64,000 nt of DNA from Terriglobia bacterium (GCA_020073445.1 JAIQFE010000013.1:62001-126000); one strand, 5' to 3'. Counted from the stretch's first letter, positions 19,300 through 30,041 are shown. The notes: a model not told the origin generated them from the letters alone. Made by a program: numbers and translations.

Positions 19300-20537
19300 A
19301 TCCTGGACGGGCTCCCAGGGTTGCGTTCTTCACGGATAGTTTTCATGAAGTGAACGGCGTCGCCCTGACCAGCAGGCAATTCGATCATCACGCTCGCTCG
19401 CACTTTTATCCGTTCCTGTCAGTACACCCGGGGCCGCGAACCGCGCACTGGACCCGCGGGAACTATCAGGCCTTGGAACTTTCGCATAGCTCGGCGTCAC
19501 TCCGTCTGGAACACGATCTGGCGTTCGATCTGTGTTTCTGGCGCCACCGGCGAGCGGTTCGGCGCGCCGTTGAAGCTTTTCGACCGGACCTGGTACACGT
19601 CACCGGCCCCGGCCACATCGGAATGCTCGGGGCCTTAATCGCGTATGATCTAGGCGTTCCTCTGGTCGCTTCCTGGCATACCAATGTCCACGAATTTGGC
19701 TCGCGGCGCCTGCGAAAGCTACTGGGCGGGATCCCGCAGTCGTGGACTCGGGCGATAACTCATCTGGCCGAACGGAAATCTCTCGACCTGACGGTCCGCT
19801 TCTACCGCCTCGCGCGCATGATGTTCGCCCCGAATCCCGAGTTGGTGGCGATGCTCGCCTCAAGAACCGCCAGGCCTGCTTTCCTCATGCAACGCGGTAT
19901 CGATACCGAGATGTTCTCGCCCACGCGGCGCACGCGCTCTGCGGGACCTTTCGTGATCGGCTATGTGGGTCGGCTTTCCGCTGAGAAGAACGTCCGCCTT
20001 TTTGTCCGGCTCAATGAGTTGTTGAAGACTCACGGACTGCGCGACTACCGTTTTCTCGTTGTCGGCGATGGATCCGAGCGAGCCTGGCTCCGGCAGCACC
20101 TCGAAAATGCGGACTTCCCAGGTCTGTTACATGGTACGGAACTGGCGGACGCATACGCATCAATGGACGTGTTGGTCTTTCCATCCGAGACAGATACGTT
20201 CGGAAATGTGATCCTGGAGGCACTTGCGTCGGGCGTGCCGGCGATCGTGAGCGGCAGGGGCGGTCCCAAGTTTCTAATCGATGACGGCGTCACCGGTTTC
20301 GTCGCTCAGGATCCGGAGGCTATCGCGGACAAAGTCGCCGAGCTGTACGTGGACCCGCAGCGACGGGACAAAATGTGTAAGGCCGCCCGTCAGGCCGCCT
20401 TAGGCCGGTCCTGGGATGCGGTCTTTGCAAGCGTATATGACCACTACCGGCAGGGTCTCGACGACGGAGCCCTCTCCCGTGTGTCTTCCTCCCCGGAGTC
20501 TCCCTGGTTTCGCTCAAAACTTCGCAGCGCCTTATAA
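19296..20537 (+). CDS. GT4-family glycosyltransferase (MgtA/digalactosyl-type)
   Basis: The 413-aa product is a two-Rossmann GT-B transferase. The N-terminal acceptor domain opens VAFFTDSFHEVNGVALTSRQF and contains GPGHIGMLGALIAYDLGVPLVASWHTNVHEF. The C-terminal donor domain contains IGYVGRLSAEKNVRLF, FLVVGDGSERAWL and SETDTFGNVILEALASGVP; here the first acid of the usual EX7E motif is Asp (DTFGNVILE). The closest characterised relatives are alpha-mannosyl- and alpha-glucosyltransferases acting on lipid acceptors. Together with the adjacent membrane protein and the ornithine-lipid gene it suggests glycolipid synthesis; acceptor and donor are not known. Confidence 0.88.
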   Translation: MNPGRAPRVAFFTDSFHEVNGVALTSRQFDHHARSHFYPFLSVHPGPRTAHWTRGNYQALELSHSSASLRLEHDLAFDLCFWRHRRAVRRAVEAFRPDLVHVTGPGHIGMLGALIAYDLGVPLVASWHTNVHEFGSRRLRKLLGGIPQSWTRAITHLAERKSLDLTVRFYRLARMMFAPNPELVAMLASRTARPAFLMQRGIDTEMFSPTRRTRSAGPFVIGYVGRLSAEKNVRLFVRLNELLKTHGLRDYRFLVVGDGSERAWLRQHLENADFPGLLHGTELADAYASMDVLVFPSETDTFGNVILEALASGVPAIVSGRGGPKFLIDDGVTGFVAQDPEAIADKVAELYVDPQRRDKMCKAARQAALGRSWDAVFASVYDHYRQGLDDGALSRVSSSPESPWFRSKLRSAL

Positions 20538-20620
20538 AAACATTTTCTATCTAAAGTGTTTCATTAAAGATTCACACAATGTACATGTCAAGGTAAGCGA
20601 GTCGGGCTCATGCTTGGGGC

Positions 20621-21604
20621 ATGAGGACAGCGGACACGTGGCGCCGGCGTAGCTTCCTCGCCTGGTGCCTGCAGGCGGCGGCGTTCCTCCCGGCCATCCG
20701 GACCCGGGCAGCGGAGCAGCCCGCGCCCCGGAACGCTGTAACCTCGCGGCCGGCCCGGCGGGTGGTCCGCTACCAACGCCATTTTCGGGCGCAAGCCGCC
20801 GTCCTGGTCCTCGGAATCCCGATATTCCGTCGGGACGATGTCGGGGCGGGTTGCGCCACAGTCGAGTTGGGCAGCCAGTCCGGTGACACCGTGAGCGTGC
20901 TCCAGTTTGCCGCCGGATCGCGGCCGCAACGAGCACGCGGCCTGAATCGTTTCGGAGCTTTGTCGGAGACGGTCATCGAGACGTCCGGCAGACTGGCCGG
21001 AACCGAGGGCGCGGGATTCATCACGTCATCTCCGGAAAAGACGCTGGATCAGGCTCAGGCCGCTCTTCACGCCGCCAGTCCGGTGATACCCTGCGCTTTC
21101 TCCAGCAGTTCGTCCGGCTTTGGACGGACTGAAGTCAAGAAGGGCCGATTCATGGCGTCTGGAATCGTTTCTTGGACAGATGCGCCCGGAATCCTTTCGT
21201 CCGCGCAGCAGGAATCGGCCCCAAGCATGCAACACGAGACCCGGTCCGTGGGCCCTGTGGCGACGTTTCTCTACGCCATACGCCGCGCCGCGCTGAATCC
21301 AGACTCCCGGACCCGCGCGCAGTTCTGCCACAACGGAGAATTCTGCGAGCTGGTCACGGAGCGAGCTTCTGGATCGCGTTTCGCGGACGCCCATGAGTCG
21401 TCCGAACAGATCAACGGCGTGATCCTGGATGGCGGCGGCTCAAAGAAGTCCGAATTCACGATCTGGATTGATCCCCGCGATCCCAGCGGACTTCCCACGC
21501 GCATCGAGTTTTACGCGAGATCGTTTTTACGACTGACCCTCGAAGCTCAGCCGGCACCTGAAGCTGAGACTCTTCCCTGGCTCCTTAAGGAGGAACCTGC
21601 ATGA
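20621..21604 (+). CDS. Tat-exported DUF3108-like envelope protein
   Basis: The 327-aa product begins with a twin-arginine signal (TWRRRSFLAWCLQAAAFLP then an Ala-rich stretch ending near TRAAE). The C-terminal third resembles DUF3108: PVATFLYAIRRAALN, a cluster of short beta strands, then IWIDPRDPSGLPTRIEF, equivalent to the 'decorated substrate, Leu-Pro-x-Arg-Ile' end of that family. DUF3108 proteins are periplasmic and poorly understood. The start at 20621 is the only ATG in front of the signal. It is coupled by ATGA to the PHP gene downstream. The domain call is from memory of sequence patterns and needs a profile search. Confidence 0.6.
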   Translation: MRTADTWRRRSFLAWCLQAAAFLPAIRTRAAEQPAPRNAVTSRPARRVVRYQRHFRAQAAVLVLGIPIFRRDDVGAGCATVELGSQSGDTVSVLQFAAGSRPQRARGLNRFGALSETVIETSGRLAGTEGAGFITSSPEKTLDQAQAALHAASPVIPCAFSSSSSGFGRTEVKKGRFMASGIVSWTDAPGILSSAQQESAPSMQHETRSVGPVATFLYAIRRAALNPDSRTRAQFCHNGEFCELVTERASGSRFADAHESSEQINGVILDGGGSKKSEFTIWIDPRDPSGLPTRIEFYARSFLRLTLEAQPAPEAETLPWLLKEEPA

Positions 21605-22731
21605 ACAGTACGCGAATCCATTTTCAGTGGTCCGCCGAAAAGCCTCAGGCCCGGTTCGGCACCGGTGTTTCTCTTCATTCGCACACGCTGCACTCGCGTG
21701 AGTTGCTCGATTTCATCTACCGCATCGCCAGGCACTGCGCCCCCGCGCGATGGGCGCTCCGCCGCAGCGAGGCTCGCTACCAGTTTCTCCATGGCGTTCC
21801 TCTCGATCTGTCTCATGGCTGGTGGACTCCCCCGCTTGGGCCGCGCGATGCGTATTCCGTTGAATTCGATCAGATCAGCTCCCTGGGCCTGGATCCCATC
21901 GTCTCGCTCACGGATCACGACGACATAGAGGCTCCCATATCACTGCAGGCGCTGGAGACGTCTCGCAACATTCCGATCTCGGTCGAATGGACCGTTCCGT
22001 TCAGGAACACCTTCTTCCATCTGGGTGTGCACAATCTTCCCCCAAGCCGAGCCCGCGCGTGGATGGACCAGTTAAGGGCGTTCACGGACCGCCCGATCGA
22101 GAGTGATTTGTGCGCGATCTTAGCCAGCCTCCACTCAGAGCCCGGTGTGCTGACCGTGTTCAACCATCCTCTTTGGGATGAGATGGGAATCGGCACCGAA
22201 CAGCACCGCACGGCAGCGATCGCGTTGTTGTCGCAATACGGCGAATATCTCCACGCGATCGAACTGAACGGTCTCCGCCCGTGGCGGGAAAACTCAGCCG
22301 TCATTCGCTTGGCGCGCGATTGGGAAAAGCCCGTAATTTCGGGCGGCGATCGTCACGTTACCGAGCCCAACGCGTGTTTGAACCTGACGGATGCGTCCAG
22401 CTTTGCCGAATTTGCCGCCGAAATCCGCAGCGGCTGGAGCGAGGTGTTGCTTGCCTCGCACTACCGGACTTCACACGCCACACGAGTATTTCACAACATA
22501 GTTGACGTCTTTCGAACTTACGAGAATCATCAGCTGGGCTGGACGGATTGGTCCGATCGCGTCTTCTATACGCTTCAAGACGGAACGATCGCTTCGCTTT
22601 CTCAGCTTTGGAAAGACGGGCCGCCGCTTTCGGTGGGTGTCTTCGCCGGATTCATGCAGTTCGCCGGCCAGCCATCGATGCGGTATGCCGTGCGCGCGGC
22701 GGCGTTAGGCGCCGAGAACGTTCTCCTGTAA
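21601..22731 (+). CDS. PHP-domain metal-dependent phosphoesterase
   Basis: The 376-aa protein carries PHP-domain metal-ligand motifs: SLHSHT (His26 and His28), SLTDHDD, ISVEWTVPF, VFNHPLWDE and ISGGDRHVTEP. PHP enzymes hydrolyse phosphoesters with two or three metal ions; substrates range from histidinol phosphate and nucleotides to unknown. It overlaps the DUF3108-like gene by ATGA and ends 9 bases before the OlsF-like gene, so it probably belongs to the same envelope operon. A lipid- or sugar-phosphate substrate would fit the context but is a guess. Confidence 0.85.
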   Translation: MNSTRIHFQWSAEKPQARFGTGVSLHSHTLHSRELLDFIYRIARHCAPARWALRRSEARYQFLHGVPLDLSHGWWTPPLGPRDAYSVEFDQISSLGLDPIVSLTDHDDIEAPISLQALETSRNIPISVEWTVPFRNTFFHLGVHNLPPSRARAWMDQLRAFTDRPIESDLCAILASLHSEPGVLTVFNHPLWDEMGIGTEQHRTAAIALLSQYGEYLHAIELNGLRPWRENSAVIRLARDWEKPVISGGDRHVTEPNACLNLTDASSFAEFAAEIRSGWSEVLLASHYRTSHATRVFHNIVDVFRTYENHQLGWTDWSDRVFYTLQDGTIASLSQLWKDGPPLSVGVFAGFMQFAGQPSMRYAVRAAALGAENVLL

Positions 22732-22740
22732 ACGACGGTT

Positions 22741-24516
22741 ATGCCTTCCGATTTGCTCGAACGCCCTGTCCAAGCCGGAAACGAGAGCCTTCTCGACCGC
22801 GTGCTCCTCCTGAACGAGCTCAAGCAACTCTGTTATTCGTCAGCGGAGCAGGCTGCAGGATCCAGTTTCTTCGATGCGCTCCTGCGGCGTCTGGACCTGT
22901 CTTACGACTGTGCGGAAGCCGACCGTCTTCGCATCCCCGCGCGTGGTCCGGTTGTAGTGGTGGCGAATCATCCCTATGGGCTCGCGGACGGACTGATCCT
23001 TGGATCCCTTCTGCTCAAAATCCGGCCCGACATCAAGTTCATGGCTAACTCGCTACTCTCCACCGCCGAATTGGAGGCGTCGCGGAATTACATCATTCCG
23101 GTGAATCCGTTTGGCGGGCCAGAATCGGCAACCGCGAACCGGAAAGGATTACGCCAAAGTGTCTATTGGCTGAAAAGCGGCGGATTACTCATCATGTTCC
23201 CCGCTGGAGAAGTATCGTCTCTGCGGTTCCCCGCGGCCACGATCAGCGATCCCGCATGGAGCGAAACCGCCGTTCGTCTGGTGCGCATGACCAATGCGGT
23301 CACGGTTCCTGTTTTCTTCCATGGATCGAATAGCCCGGCGTTTCAACTGGCCGGCTTGCTCCACCCTGGCCTCCGCACGATTCTGCTGCCTCGCGAACTG
23401 TTGAACAAGCGGGGCCGGAAAGTCCGAGTCGCCGTGGGCAGCCCAATTACCGCGTCCAGCTTGGCGCGCCACTCCACTGCCCGGGCGGCGGCCGACTATC
23501 TGCAATGGCGCACCCAAATGCTCCAAGCCAGACGCGATGAGGAGCCCGCCCCGACCACTGTTTTTCGCGATCCGTTTCCATTCCGCAGCAAAAAGACGCC
23601 CGGAGCGATTATCCCGGCGGTGGATGCCGCGACGTGCCGATGTGAAGTGCAGTCTCTTCCCGGAAGCCAGAAGCTGTTGGAACAGGGAGACAATCTGGTT
23701 TGCTTCGCGAGCGCACAGCAGATCCCTCAGCTGCTTCGCGAAATCGGTCGGCTGCGCGAGATTTCGTTCCGCCACGCCGGCGAAGGAACCGGGGAGCCGG
23801 TCGATCTGGACTTATTCGACGCTCACTACCTTCATCTGTTCGTCTGGAATCAGAAAAGGAGCGAAGTGGTCGGCGCGTACCGATTCGCCGGGACCGACGA
23901 AGTCTTGTCGCGCTTCGGTCCGCAAGGACTCTATACCAGTACGCTCTTCCGATTTAAGCGTGACTTCCTGTCGCGGGTCGATCCCGCCCTCGAACTCGGC
24001 CGTTCCTTTGTACGGCCTGAGTATCAAAGAAGCTTCGCGCCCTTGCTCCTGCTGTGGAAGGGGATCGGCCATTACGTGGCTCGGCATCCGCGGTATCGGA
24101 TCTTGTTCGGTCCAGTGAGCATCAGCGACACTTACAGTCCTGCGTCCCGCGCATTGATGGTGTCGTTCCTGAAAGAGCGGCACTTCGATGCGGACCTGGC
24201 GCCTTCCGTTAAGCCGAAACACAAGTATCAGGCCAGGGCGTTGCGTTCGATGGTCGCGAATGCCGACGAGCTATCTGACGTCGTCTCGGACCTGGAGCCG
24301 GACCGTAAGGGGCTGCCAGTCCTGCTGCGGCAATATCTGAACGTGGGCGGACAGATTCTCGACTTTAGCGTCGACCGGCACTTTTCGAGCGTGCTGGACG
24401 GTCTGATCGTCGTCGATCTTGCGAAAACCAACGCGCGGCTCGTTGACAAGTATCTGGGCAAGGCTGGCGCGGAGCGATTCCGGCGATGGCACGGTATTCG
24501 TGCCGCTTGCGTATAA
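22741..24516 (+). CDS. olsF: OlsF-like bifunctional ornithine-lipid acyltransferase
   Basis: The 591-aa product joins two acyltransferases. Residues about 60-260 are a PlsC-type O-acyltransferase with VVANHPYGLADG (His77 and Asp83), FMANSLL and IPVNPFGG. Residues about 300-480 are a GNAT-like N-acyltransferase of the OlsB/hemolysin family, with VVGAYRFAGTDEVL, GRSFVRPEYQR and LFGPVSISDTYSPASRALMVSFL. In Serratia and flavobacterial OlsF this pair makes ornithine lipids: the C-terminal half N-acylates ornithine and the N-terminal half adds the second chain. The catalytic His-Asp spacing here is five residues, not the four of the glycerol-phosphate enzymes. Ornithine lipids are phosphate-free membrane lipids linked to phosphate starvation and stress. 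Confidence 0.83.
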   Translation: MPSDLLERPVQAGNESLLDRVLLLNELKQLCYSSAEQAAGSSFFDALLRRLDLSYDCAEADRLRIPARGPVVVVANHPYGLADGLILGSLLLKIRPDIKFMANSLLSTAELEASRNYIIPVNPFGGPESATANRKGLRQSVYWLKSGGLLIMFPAGEVSSLRFPAATISDPAWSETAVRLVRMTNAVTVPVFFHGSNSPAFQLAGLLHPGLRTILLPRELLNKRGRKVRVAVGSPITASSLARHSTARAAADYLQWRTQMLQARRDEEPAPTTVFRDPFPFRSKKTPGAIIPAVDAATCRCEVQSLPGSQKLLEQGDNLVCFASAQQIPQLLREIGRLREISFRHAGEGTGEPVDLDLFDAHYLHLFVWNQKRSEVVGAYRFAGTDEVLSRFGPQGLYTSTLFRFKRDFLSRVDPALELGRSFVRPEYQRSFAPLLLLWKGIGHYVARHPRYRILFGPVSISDTYSPASRALMVSFLKERHFDADLAPSVKPKHKYQARALRSMVANADELSDVVSDLEPDRKGLPVLLRQYLNVGGQILDFSVDRHFSSVLDGLIVVDLAKTNARLVDKYLGKAGAERFRRWHGIRAACV

Positions 24517-24740
24517 GTCTCCCTTGAACCGACGACGCCGTGGTCTGGACGTTCACGTGCAGCGTAAATGCGGATGCTCCCAGCGGATGGGCGGGTCCGC
24601 GTTGGTGTTAAAGGAGTTAGCCCAAGTATCACGGGCGGCGCGCGTCCAGCCAAAGGCATAATCGGCGATTTCGGCGGCGTAGAGACGGACATCTCTACCG
24701 ATGGTCACGATTCCCTTGCCGGCGAAACGGCAGGGCGCCT
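24517..24740. other. Intergenic region, probable promoter of the trehalose operon
   Basis: The 224 bases between the OlsF-like gene and treS are the largest gap inside this island. I see no supported open frame, RNA gene or terminator hairpin. Because the next genes overlap or are closely spaced, a promoter for the solute genes is expected here, but no convincing -35/-10 pair was found. Confidence 0.35.
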
Positions 24741-27700
24741 ATGAAAAAGCCCGGAACCGCCAGCGATCCGCTCTGGTACAAAGATGCGGTGCTTTACGAG
24801 CTCCACGTCAGGGCGTTTTTCGACAGCAACGATGACGGGATTGGCGATCTCCAGGGCCTGATCCAGAAGCTCGATTATCTCCAGGATCTGGGTGTCACGT
24901 GTCTGTGGCTCCTGCCCTTCTTTCCATCTCCGCTCAAGGACGATGGCTACGACATTTCCGACTACTTAAATGTCCATCCGATGTACGGAACCATCGATGA
25001 CTTCAAGCAGTTACTCGTGGCGGCCCACGATCGGGGACTGCAGGTGATGATCGAGCTGGTCATGAATCACACATCAGACCAGCACGCGTGGTTTCAGCGT
25101 GCCCGGCAAGCGCCGAAAGACTCGCCCGAGCGCGACTTCTATGTCTGGAGCGACAGCGATCAGAAATACGCCGACGCGCGAATCATCTTCACCGATACGG
25201 AAAAATCAAACTGGACTTGGGATCCAGTCGCCCAGGCGTATTTCTGGCATCGATTCTTTTCGCACCAGCCCGACCTGAATTACGACAACCCCGCTGTCGT
25301 CGAAGAGATGCTCAATGTGGTGCGCTACTGGCTGGATCTGGGCGTGGACGCACTGCGAGTCGACGCGATTCCGTACCTCATAGAGCGCGACGGGACCAGT
25401 TGCGAAAACCTTCCCGAGACGCATGTCCTGGTCAAGAGGCTCCGGCAGGAAATCGATGCGGGTTATGAAGGCCGCATGATTCTCGCGGAAGCGAACCAGT
25501 GGCCAACCGACGTTCGTCCCTATTTTGGCGACGGCGATGAATGCCACATGGCATTTCACTTCCCCCTGATGCCGCGCATCTATATGGCGCTTCGCCAGGA
25601 AGACCGGCTGCCGATTACGGACATCATGGCGCAGACGCCCGAGATTCCGGACAGCTGCCAGTGGGCGTTGTTCCTGCGAAACCATGACGAGCTGACGCTC
25701 GAGATGGTCACCAATGACGAGCGCGACTACATGTATCTGGCCTACAGCGCCGATTCCCGCATGCGCGTCAATCTCGGCATCCGGCGCCGGCTGGCGACCT
25801 TGATGGATAACAACCGGCGGCGCATTGAGCTTCTGAACAGCCTCCTGTTTTCCTTTCCGGGGACGCCGGTCCTGTACTACGGCGACGAAATCGGCATGGG
25901 CGACAACATTTATCTTGGCGACCGGAATGGCGTGCGAACACCCATGCAGTGGAATGCCGACCGTAACGCCGGTTTTTCGCGGACCTTGCCAGCCAGATTG
26001 TACAGCCCCGTGATCATGGATCCCATCGTGGGGTACGAAGCCGTAAACGTAGAAGCGCAACAGGGCGATCCGTCGTCGCTGCTGAGCTGGATGCGGAACA
26101 TGATCGCCTTGCGCAAACTGTTTCGCGTATTCGGGCGGGGCATGCTGGAGTTCTTGAATCCGTCGAATCGAAAGGTGCTGGCGTACCTGCGCCGCGATCA
26201 CGAGCAGGTGGTGCTTTGCGTTGCCAACCTTTCGCGCTTTGCGCAGCCTGTGGACCTGGATTTGCCGGATCTGGAGGGTGCCGTTCCCGTCGAAATGCTG
26301 GGCTATGTCGACTTCCCGCCGGTCGGCAAGCAACCGTACCGCCTCACGCTGGGGCCGTACGGTTTCTTCTGGCTGGAGTTACACCCGCAATCCCAATCGT
26401 TGGGAGCGGCCAGTCACGCGGACTCGTCGCCGCTGGTTGCGGATTCCTGGGAGCGCTTACTGGATGGGGCCGGGCGATATCGCTTGGAATCCGTGCTGCT
26501 GCCGGAGTATCTATCCAAGCAAAGATGGTTCGGCGGGAAGGTGAGGCGTATCCGGTCCGCAAAGATCGCGGACTGGATTCCGATTCCGGATTCGAATGCC
26601 GTCTTTACGCTGGTGGAAGTCCAGTACGAAAAAGGAGATCCGGATGTGTATTTCGTTCCACTCGGGCTGACGTATGGCAAGGACGCGGAGAAGATGCACG
26701 AAACATTTCCGAGTGCCATCATCGCTCCAGCCATCTCCGCCAGCGGACCCGGGTTCTTGCATGACGCCGCCTTCGATGATCGCGCCGGCGCGGCATTCCT
26801 TTCCTTCATCGAGCGCGCCAAACATGCGCCGGGACGAAATGGATTGATCCGAGGCATCCCGGGTGCCGACTTCGAGGCTCTTCGCGGTCCCGCGGACGCT
26901 TCCTTGGCGGTGAGGCGTGGATCCGTGGAACAGAGCAATACGTCCATCGTTTACGACGATCGGTTTTTCATGAAGTTCTTTCGCCGCCAGCAGAGCGGTC
27001 CAAATCCGGACTGCGAGATCGGAAGATACCTGACGGAAAAGGTCCATTTCGACGGCGTACCGCCCTTCGCCGGTGCCATCGAATACGTGCCGGAGGGCGG
27101 AGAGCCGCAGACGCTCGCAATGCTTCAGGGTTTCGTGGCAAATCAGGGAGACGGCTGGACACTGGCTCTCGAAGAGCTGTCGCAATATTACGAGAATTCG
27201 GCAACCACCACTTGGCCGGAAGGCGCGAGTGGCGCCACGGCCGCGGACCTGATGGAGCTCGCGGAGCAGGAACCGTCACAGCTGGCGCGAGAACACGTCG
27301 GCATCGCGCTGGACTCAGCCGCGATGCTCGGAAAGCGCACGGCGCTGTTGCATCTCGCCTTGGCCTCTCCTGACGGCGATCCTTCCTTCGCGCCGGAAAC
27401 GCTCGGCGCCAGCGACGTTCAGAGCCTGCTCATCGACCTTCGGAAAGATGCTGCCGGCGCCCTGGATCTATTGAAAGACTCTGTCGCTGGTCTCCCGGAC
27501 GATTTCATCGATCTGGCCGGCCTCGTGTTAGGCCGGCGGAGCCAGATCCTCGATAATTTTAAGCTTGCGCCCAAGGATGACACGTTTGGCCAGCGCATTC
27601 GGATTCACGGCGATTATCACCTCGGTCAGGTGCTTCAGGTCAAAACGGATTATGTGATCCTTGACTTCGAGGGCGAGCCCGCGCGTCCCATCGCCGGGCG

Positions 27701-28094
27701 GCGCGCCAAGTTCTCTCCCATGAAGGACGTGGCTGGTATGATTCGGTCCCTGAGTTATGCCGCGTACAGTGGCCTGATCGCTCACACGGCACGCAGGCCC
27801 GAGGATTGGAAGAGCCTGGAACCGTGGGCGCGCCTGTGGGAGCGCTCGATGGGGGCGGAGTTTCTGCGCGCCTATCGCAACACCGCGCAGAACGCGCCTT
27901 TCTTGCCCTCTTCGGAGGATAGCTTTCGAAAACTGCTGGCGATCTTTTTGTTGGACAAAGCGCTATATGAGCTTGCTTACGAACTGAGCAATCGCCCCAC
28001 CTGGGTGCGAATCCCTTTGATAGGTATCTTGTCGCTTCCCCTGGAAGCCGGAGGACGTGAATGGAACTGGATGCCATTCCGCAGCCGGAATTAG
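24741..28094 (+). CDS. treS: Trehalose synthase-maltokinase fusion (TreS-Mak)
   Basis: The 1117-aa product fuses trehalose synthase (about 1-560, GH13) to maltokinase (about 590-1110). The GH13 catalytic triad is visible as Asp208 in LRVDAIPYL, Glu250 in LAEANQWP and Asp316 in LRNHDEL. The kinase part has the Mak signatures [12 protein letters not shown] and ILDFEGEP. TreS interconverts trehalose and maltose; Mak converts maltose to maltose-1-phosphate, the donor for GlgE. Fusions like this are common in bacteria with the GlgE pathway, but no glgE is in this window. The gene overlaps the next by 34 bases. Confidence 0.95.
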   Translation: MKKPGTASDPLWYKDAVLYELHVRAFFDSNDDGIGDLQGLIQKLDYLQDLGVTCLWLLPFFPSPLKDDGYDISDYLNVHPMYGTIDDFKQLLVAAHDRGLQVMIELVMNHTSDQHAWFQRARQAPKDSPERDFYVWSDSDQKYADARIIFTDTEKSNWTWDPVAQAYFWHRFFSHQPDLNYDNPAVVEEMLNVVRYWLDLGVDALRVDAIPYLIERDGTSCENLPETHVLVKRLRQEIDAGYEGRMILAEANQWPTDVRPYFGDGDECHMAFHFPLMPRIYMALRQEDRLPITDIMAQTPEIPDSCQWALFLRNHDELTLEMVTNDERDYMYLAYSADSRMRVNLGIRRRLATLMDNNRRRIELLNSLLFSFPGTPVLYYGDEIGMGDNIYLGDRNGVRTPMQWNADRNAGFSRTLPARLYSPVIMDPIVGYEAVNVEAQQGDPSSLLSWMRNMIALRKLFRVFGRGMLEFLNPSNRKVLAYLRRDHEQVVLCVANLSRFAQPVDLDLPDLEGAVPVEMLGYVDFPPVGKQPYRLTLGPYGFFWLELHPQSQSLGAASHADSSPLVADSWERLLDGAGRYRLESVLLPEYLSKQRWFGGKVRRIRSAKIADWIPIPDSNAVFTLVEVQYEKGDPDVYFVPLGLTYGKDAEKMHETFPSAIIAPAISASGPGFLHDAAFDDRAGAAFLSFIERAKHAPGRNGLIRGIPGADFEALRGPADASLAVRRGSVEQSNTSIVYDDRFFMKFFRRQQSGPNPDCEIGRYLTEKVHFDGVPPFAGAIEYVPEGGEPQTLAMLQGFVANQGDGWTLALEELSQYYENSATTTWPEGASGATAADLMELAEQEPSQLAREHVGIALDSAAMLGKRTALLHLALASPDGDPSFAPETLGASDVQSLLIDLRKDAAGALDLLKDSVAGLPDDFIDLAGLVLGRRSQILDNFKLAPKDDTFGQRIRIHGDYHLGQVLQVKTDYVILDFEGEPARPIAGRRAKFSPMKDVAGMIRSLSYAAYSGLIAHTARRPEDWKSLEPWARLWERSMGAEFLRAYRNTAQNAPFLPSSEDSFRKLLAIFLLDKALYELAYELSNRPTWVRIPLIGILSLPLEAGGREWNWMPFRSRN

Positions 28095-29317
28095 AGCAGA
28101 TCGAACGAATCGGTGGCGCCGATCTCGTGGTCGGCATTCTGGGCGACAAGCGCTCGGAGGAAGGCTGTACGGCCGTTGCCATGACCAGCGAAGTTCTTGC
28201 GGAATTGTCCAAGCCTCTTCGTGCCATGGTGGTCTGCAATAACGGGACACATACCCCGGCTGCAGCCGTCGCAGGCGACAACCAAGCTCCGGCGGTCTTT
28301 ACTTGCAGCTTGCCGCCACCGAATCCCGGTGAGACACAGCAGCAGGGCATATCCAATGCATATCGAACCGTCTTCGCCGTCGGCGGAAAACTCGGGGTCC
28401 GCGCGTGCGGCGTGATTGCCTCGCAGTCGCCGACCATGACTCGCCGTTGGATTTACCGCCTGGTGCAGCCGGTGTTGGATTTGGGGTTCGACCTGGTGGC
28501 GCCTTGCTACACGCGCCAGAAAATGGAGGGCCTCCTGAACAGGAGCGTGCTCTCGCCATTGTCCAGGGCTCTCTACGGCCAGCAGCTGCAGAATCCCATG
28601 GGCCCTGATTTCGGACTCTCGGGAAAACTTCTACAGCGAATTGTCGCGCAGGAGTCCACGCGGCGGCGCGGCGCGGAACGCAGTCCCCTCGCATCGATTG
28701 CATCCACTGCTGCGTGCGGCGGCTTTCAGGTTTGCGAATCGAATCTCGGTGTCCGTACCCAGCATCCGACAGATTGGGAGAACTTAAGCTCCCTTCTGGC
28801 GGAAGTTCTAGGAGCCACATTTCTGGAAATGGAAGGGCGCGCCGCGCAGTGGCAGAGCATTCGGGGCTCGCAAACATTGCCGAGACTCGGCCAGCCCGAA
28901 GCTCCGCAGCCCGATACCGGAAGCACCGTGGACGTACACGGCATGCTGGAATCGTTTCAATTGGGAGCAAGGAACCTCCAGGACGTGTGGGGTCTCATTC
29001 TGCCTCCCACAACCTTGCTCGAATTGCGGAGGATGTCCCGGCTGCCCGAGGATCAGTTCCGCCTACCCGATCAGGTGTGGGTGCGAATTGTTTACGATTT
29101 CGCGCTCGGACACCGCCTCCAGACGATTAGCCGTGACCACCTTCTCCGGTCGATCACCCCGCTTTACCTGGGATGGATCGCTTCCTATGCGCTGGAAATG
29201 CAAACTGCCGGACTTGCGGAGGTCGATTCCAGGATTGAACGACTCTCCAAGGCATATGAGGACAACAAATCTTATTTGGTTTCCCGTTGGCGGTGGCCCG
29301 ACCGCTTTAACCCGTAA
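28061..29317 (+). CDS. Divergent GT2-type glycosyltransferase, glucosylglycerate-synthase-like
   Basis: The 418-aa product resembles the GT-A enzymes of acidobacterial glucosylglycerate/mannosylglycerate synthase type. The middle and C-terminus match what I recall of them: [42 protein letters not shown] and, late, [19 protein letters not shown] and [10 protein letters not shown]. The N-terminal nucleotide-sugar site is altered: where relatives have ADLVVGIPSYN and a VNSDGGSTD-type motif, this protein reads [16 protein letters not shown] and VCNNGTHTP. It may be inactive, use another donor or need a partner. It starts inside the treS-mak 3' end, so synthesis is tied to trehalose metabolism. 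Family is known by pattern; altered activity is inference. Confidence 0.65.
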   Translation: MELDAIPQPELEQIERIGGADLVVGILGDKRSEEGCTAVAMTSEVLAELSKPLRAMVVCNNGTHTPAAAVAGDNQAPAVFTCSLPPPNPGETQQQGISNAYRTVFAVGGKLGVRACGVIASQSPTMTRRWIYRLVQPVLDLGFDLVAPCYTRQKMEGLLNRSVLSPLSRALYGQQLQNPMGPDFGLSGKLLQRIVAQESTRRRGAERSPLASIASTAACGGFQVCESNLGVRTQHPTDWENLSSLLAEVLGATFLEMEGRAAQWQSIRGSQTLPRLGQPEAPQPDTGSTVDVHGMLESFQLGARNLQDVWGLILPPTTLLELRRMSRLPEDQFRLPDQVWVRIVYDFALGHRLQTISRDHLLRSITPLYLGWIASYALEMQTAGLAEVDSRIERLSKAYEDNKSYLVSRWRWPDRFNP

Positions 29318-29332
29318 CGCTGAGGAGGGAAT

Positions 29333-30037
29333 ATGTGGGATCAAGTTGGACAAGCACTCAGACTCTCGATGACCAAAATGCTAAGCCAGGTGGCCAGCCT
29401 GCTGCCGGGCATCCTGGCTCTGATGACGGCGCTCATCCTTTCCGCATTGATCGCGTGGGCGATTGCGGCTATTCTTCGGCGGTCGCTGGCCGGTTTCGAT
29501 TTCGATCGGAGGGTCGCTCAATGGGGCTTCCCGGCGATGGCGGAGTGGTCGCCATCATCCAGCCCCACGGTTCTGGTGACTCGAGCGGTCTCTGCGATCA
29601 TCATATTCCTCGGGTTCCTCATCGGCATCTCCGCGTTCGATGGCGCACTCCCTTCGCAATTCGTGATACGGCTGTTTGCATATCTGCCGGACTTGCTGAC
29701 TGCCATCGTTGTATTGGTCGCTGGCAGCATCATTGCGCGATTCCTCGCGCGTAGTGTGTTGATCGGAGCGGTGAACATGAACCTGCAATATGCGCGCCTT
29801 CTGAGTGTCGGCGTGAAATGGCTGGTGACGGTTCTCGCGGTGACCATCGCGATCGAGCGCCTGGGTATCGGAGGCGGCATCATTCGCCTGGCCTTCGGCA
29901 TATTGTTTGGCGGAATCGTCCTGGCGCTGGCTCTTGCGGTCGGCCTCGGATCCAAGGAACTCGTCAGTAGATCTCTCGAGCGGGAGACCAGCAGAACCTC
30001 CAGTTCGAACCTGAAGGAGCCCGTCGGCCATCTATAG
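29333..30037 (+). CDS. TM-helix (MscS-related) membrane protein
   Basis: The 234-aa product has five hydrophobic segments (about 20-48, 76-100, 112-135, 158-178, 182-206) and the conserved TM-helix repeat pattern: LPDLLTAIVVLVAGSIIARFLARSV, followed by GGIIRLAFGILFGGIVLALALAVGLGSKELV. Such proteins resemble the membrane part of MscS-family mechanosensitive channels without the cytoplasmic vestibule. Translation starts at ATG 29333 after a strong GAGGAGGG. Its place between solute-synthesis genes suggests a role in osmotic pressure release or solute traffic, which is inference. Confidence 0.85.
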   Translation: MWDQVGQALRLSMTKMLSQVASLLPGILALMTALILSALIAWAIAAILRRSLAGFDFDRRVAQWGFPAMAEWSPSSSPTVLVTRAVSAIIIFLGFLIGISAFDGALPSQFVIRLFAYLPDLLTAIVVLVAGSIIARFLARSVLIGAVNMNLQYARLLSVGVKWLVTVLAVTIAIERLGIGGGIIRLAFGILFGGIVLALALAVGLGSKELVSRSLERETSRTSSSNLKEPVGHL

Positions 30038-30041
30038 CCTG

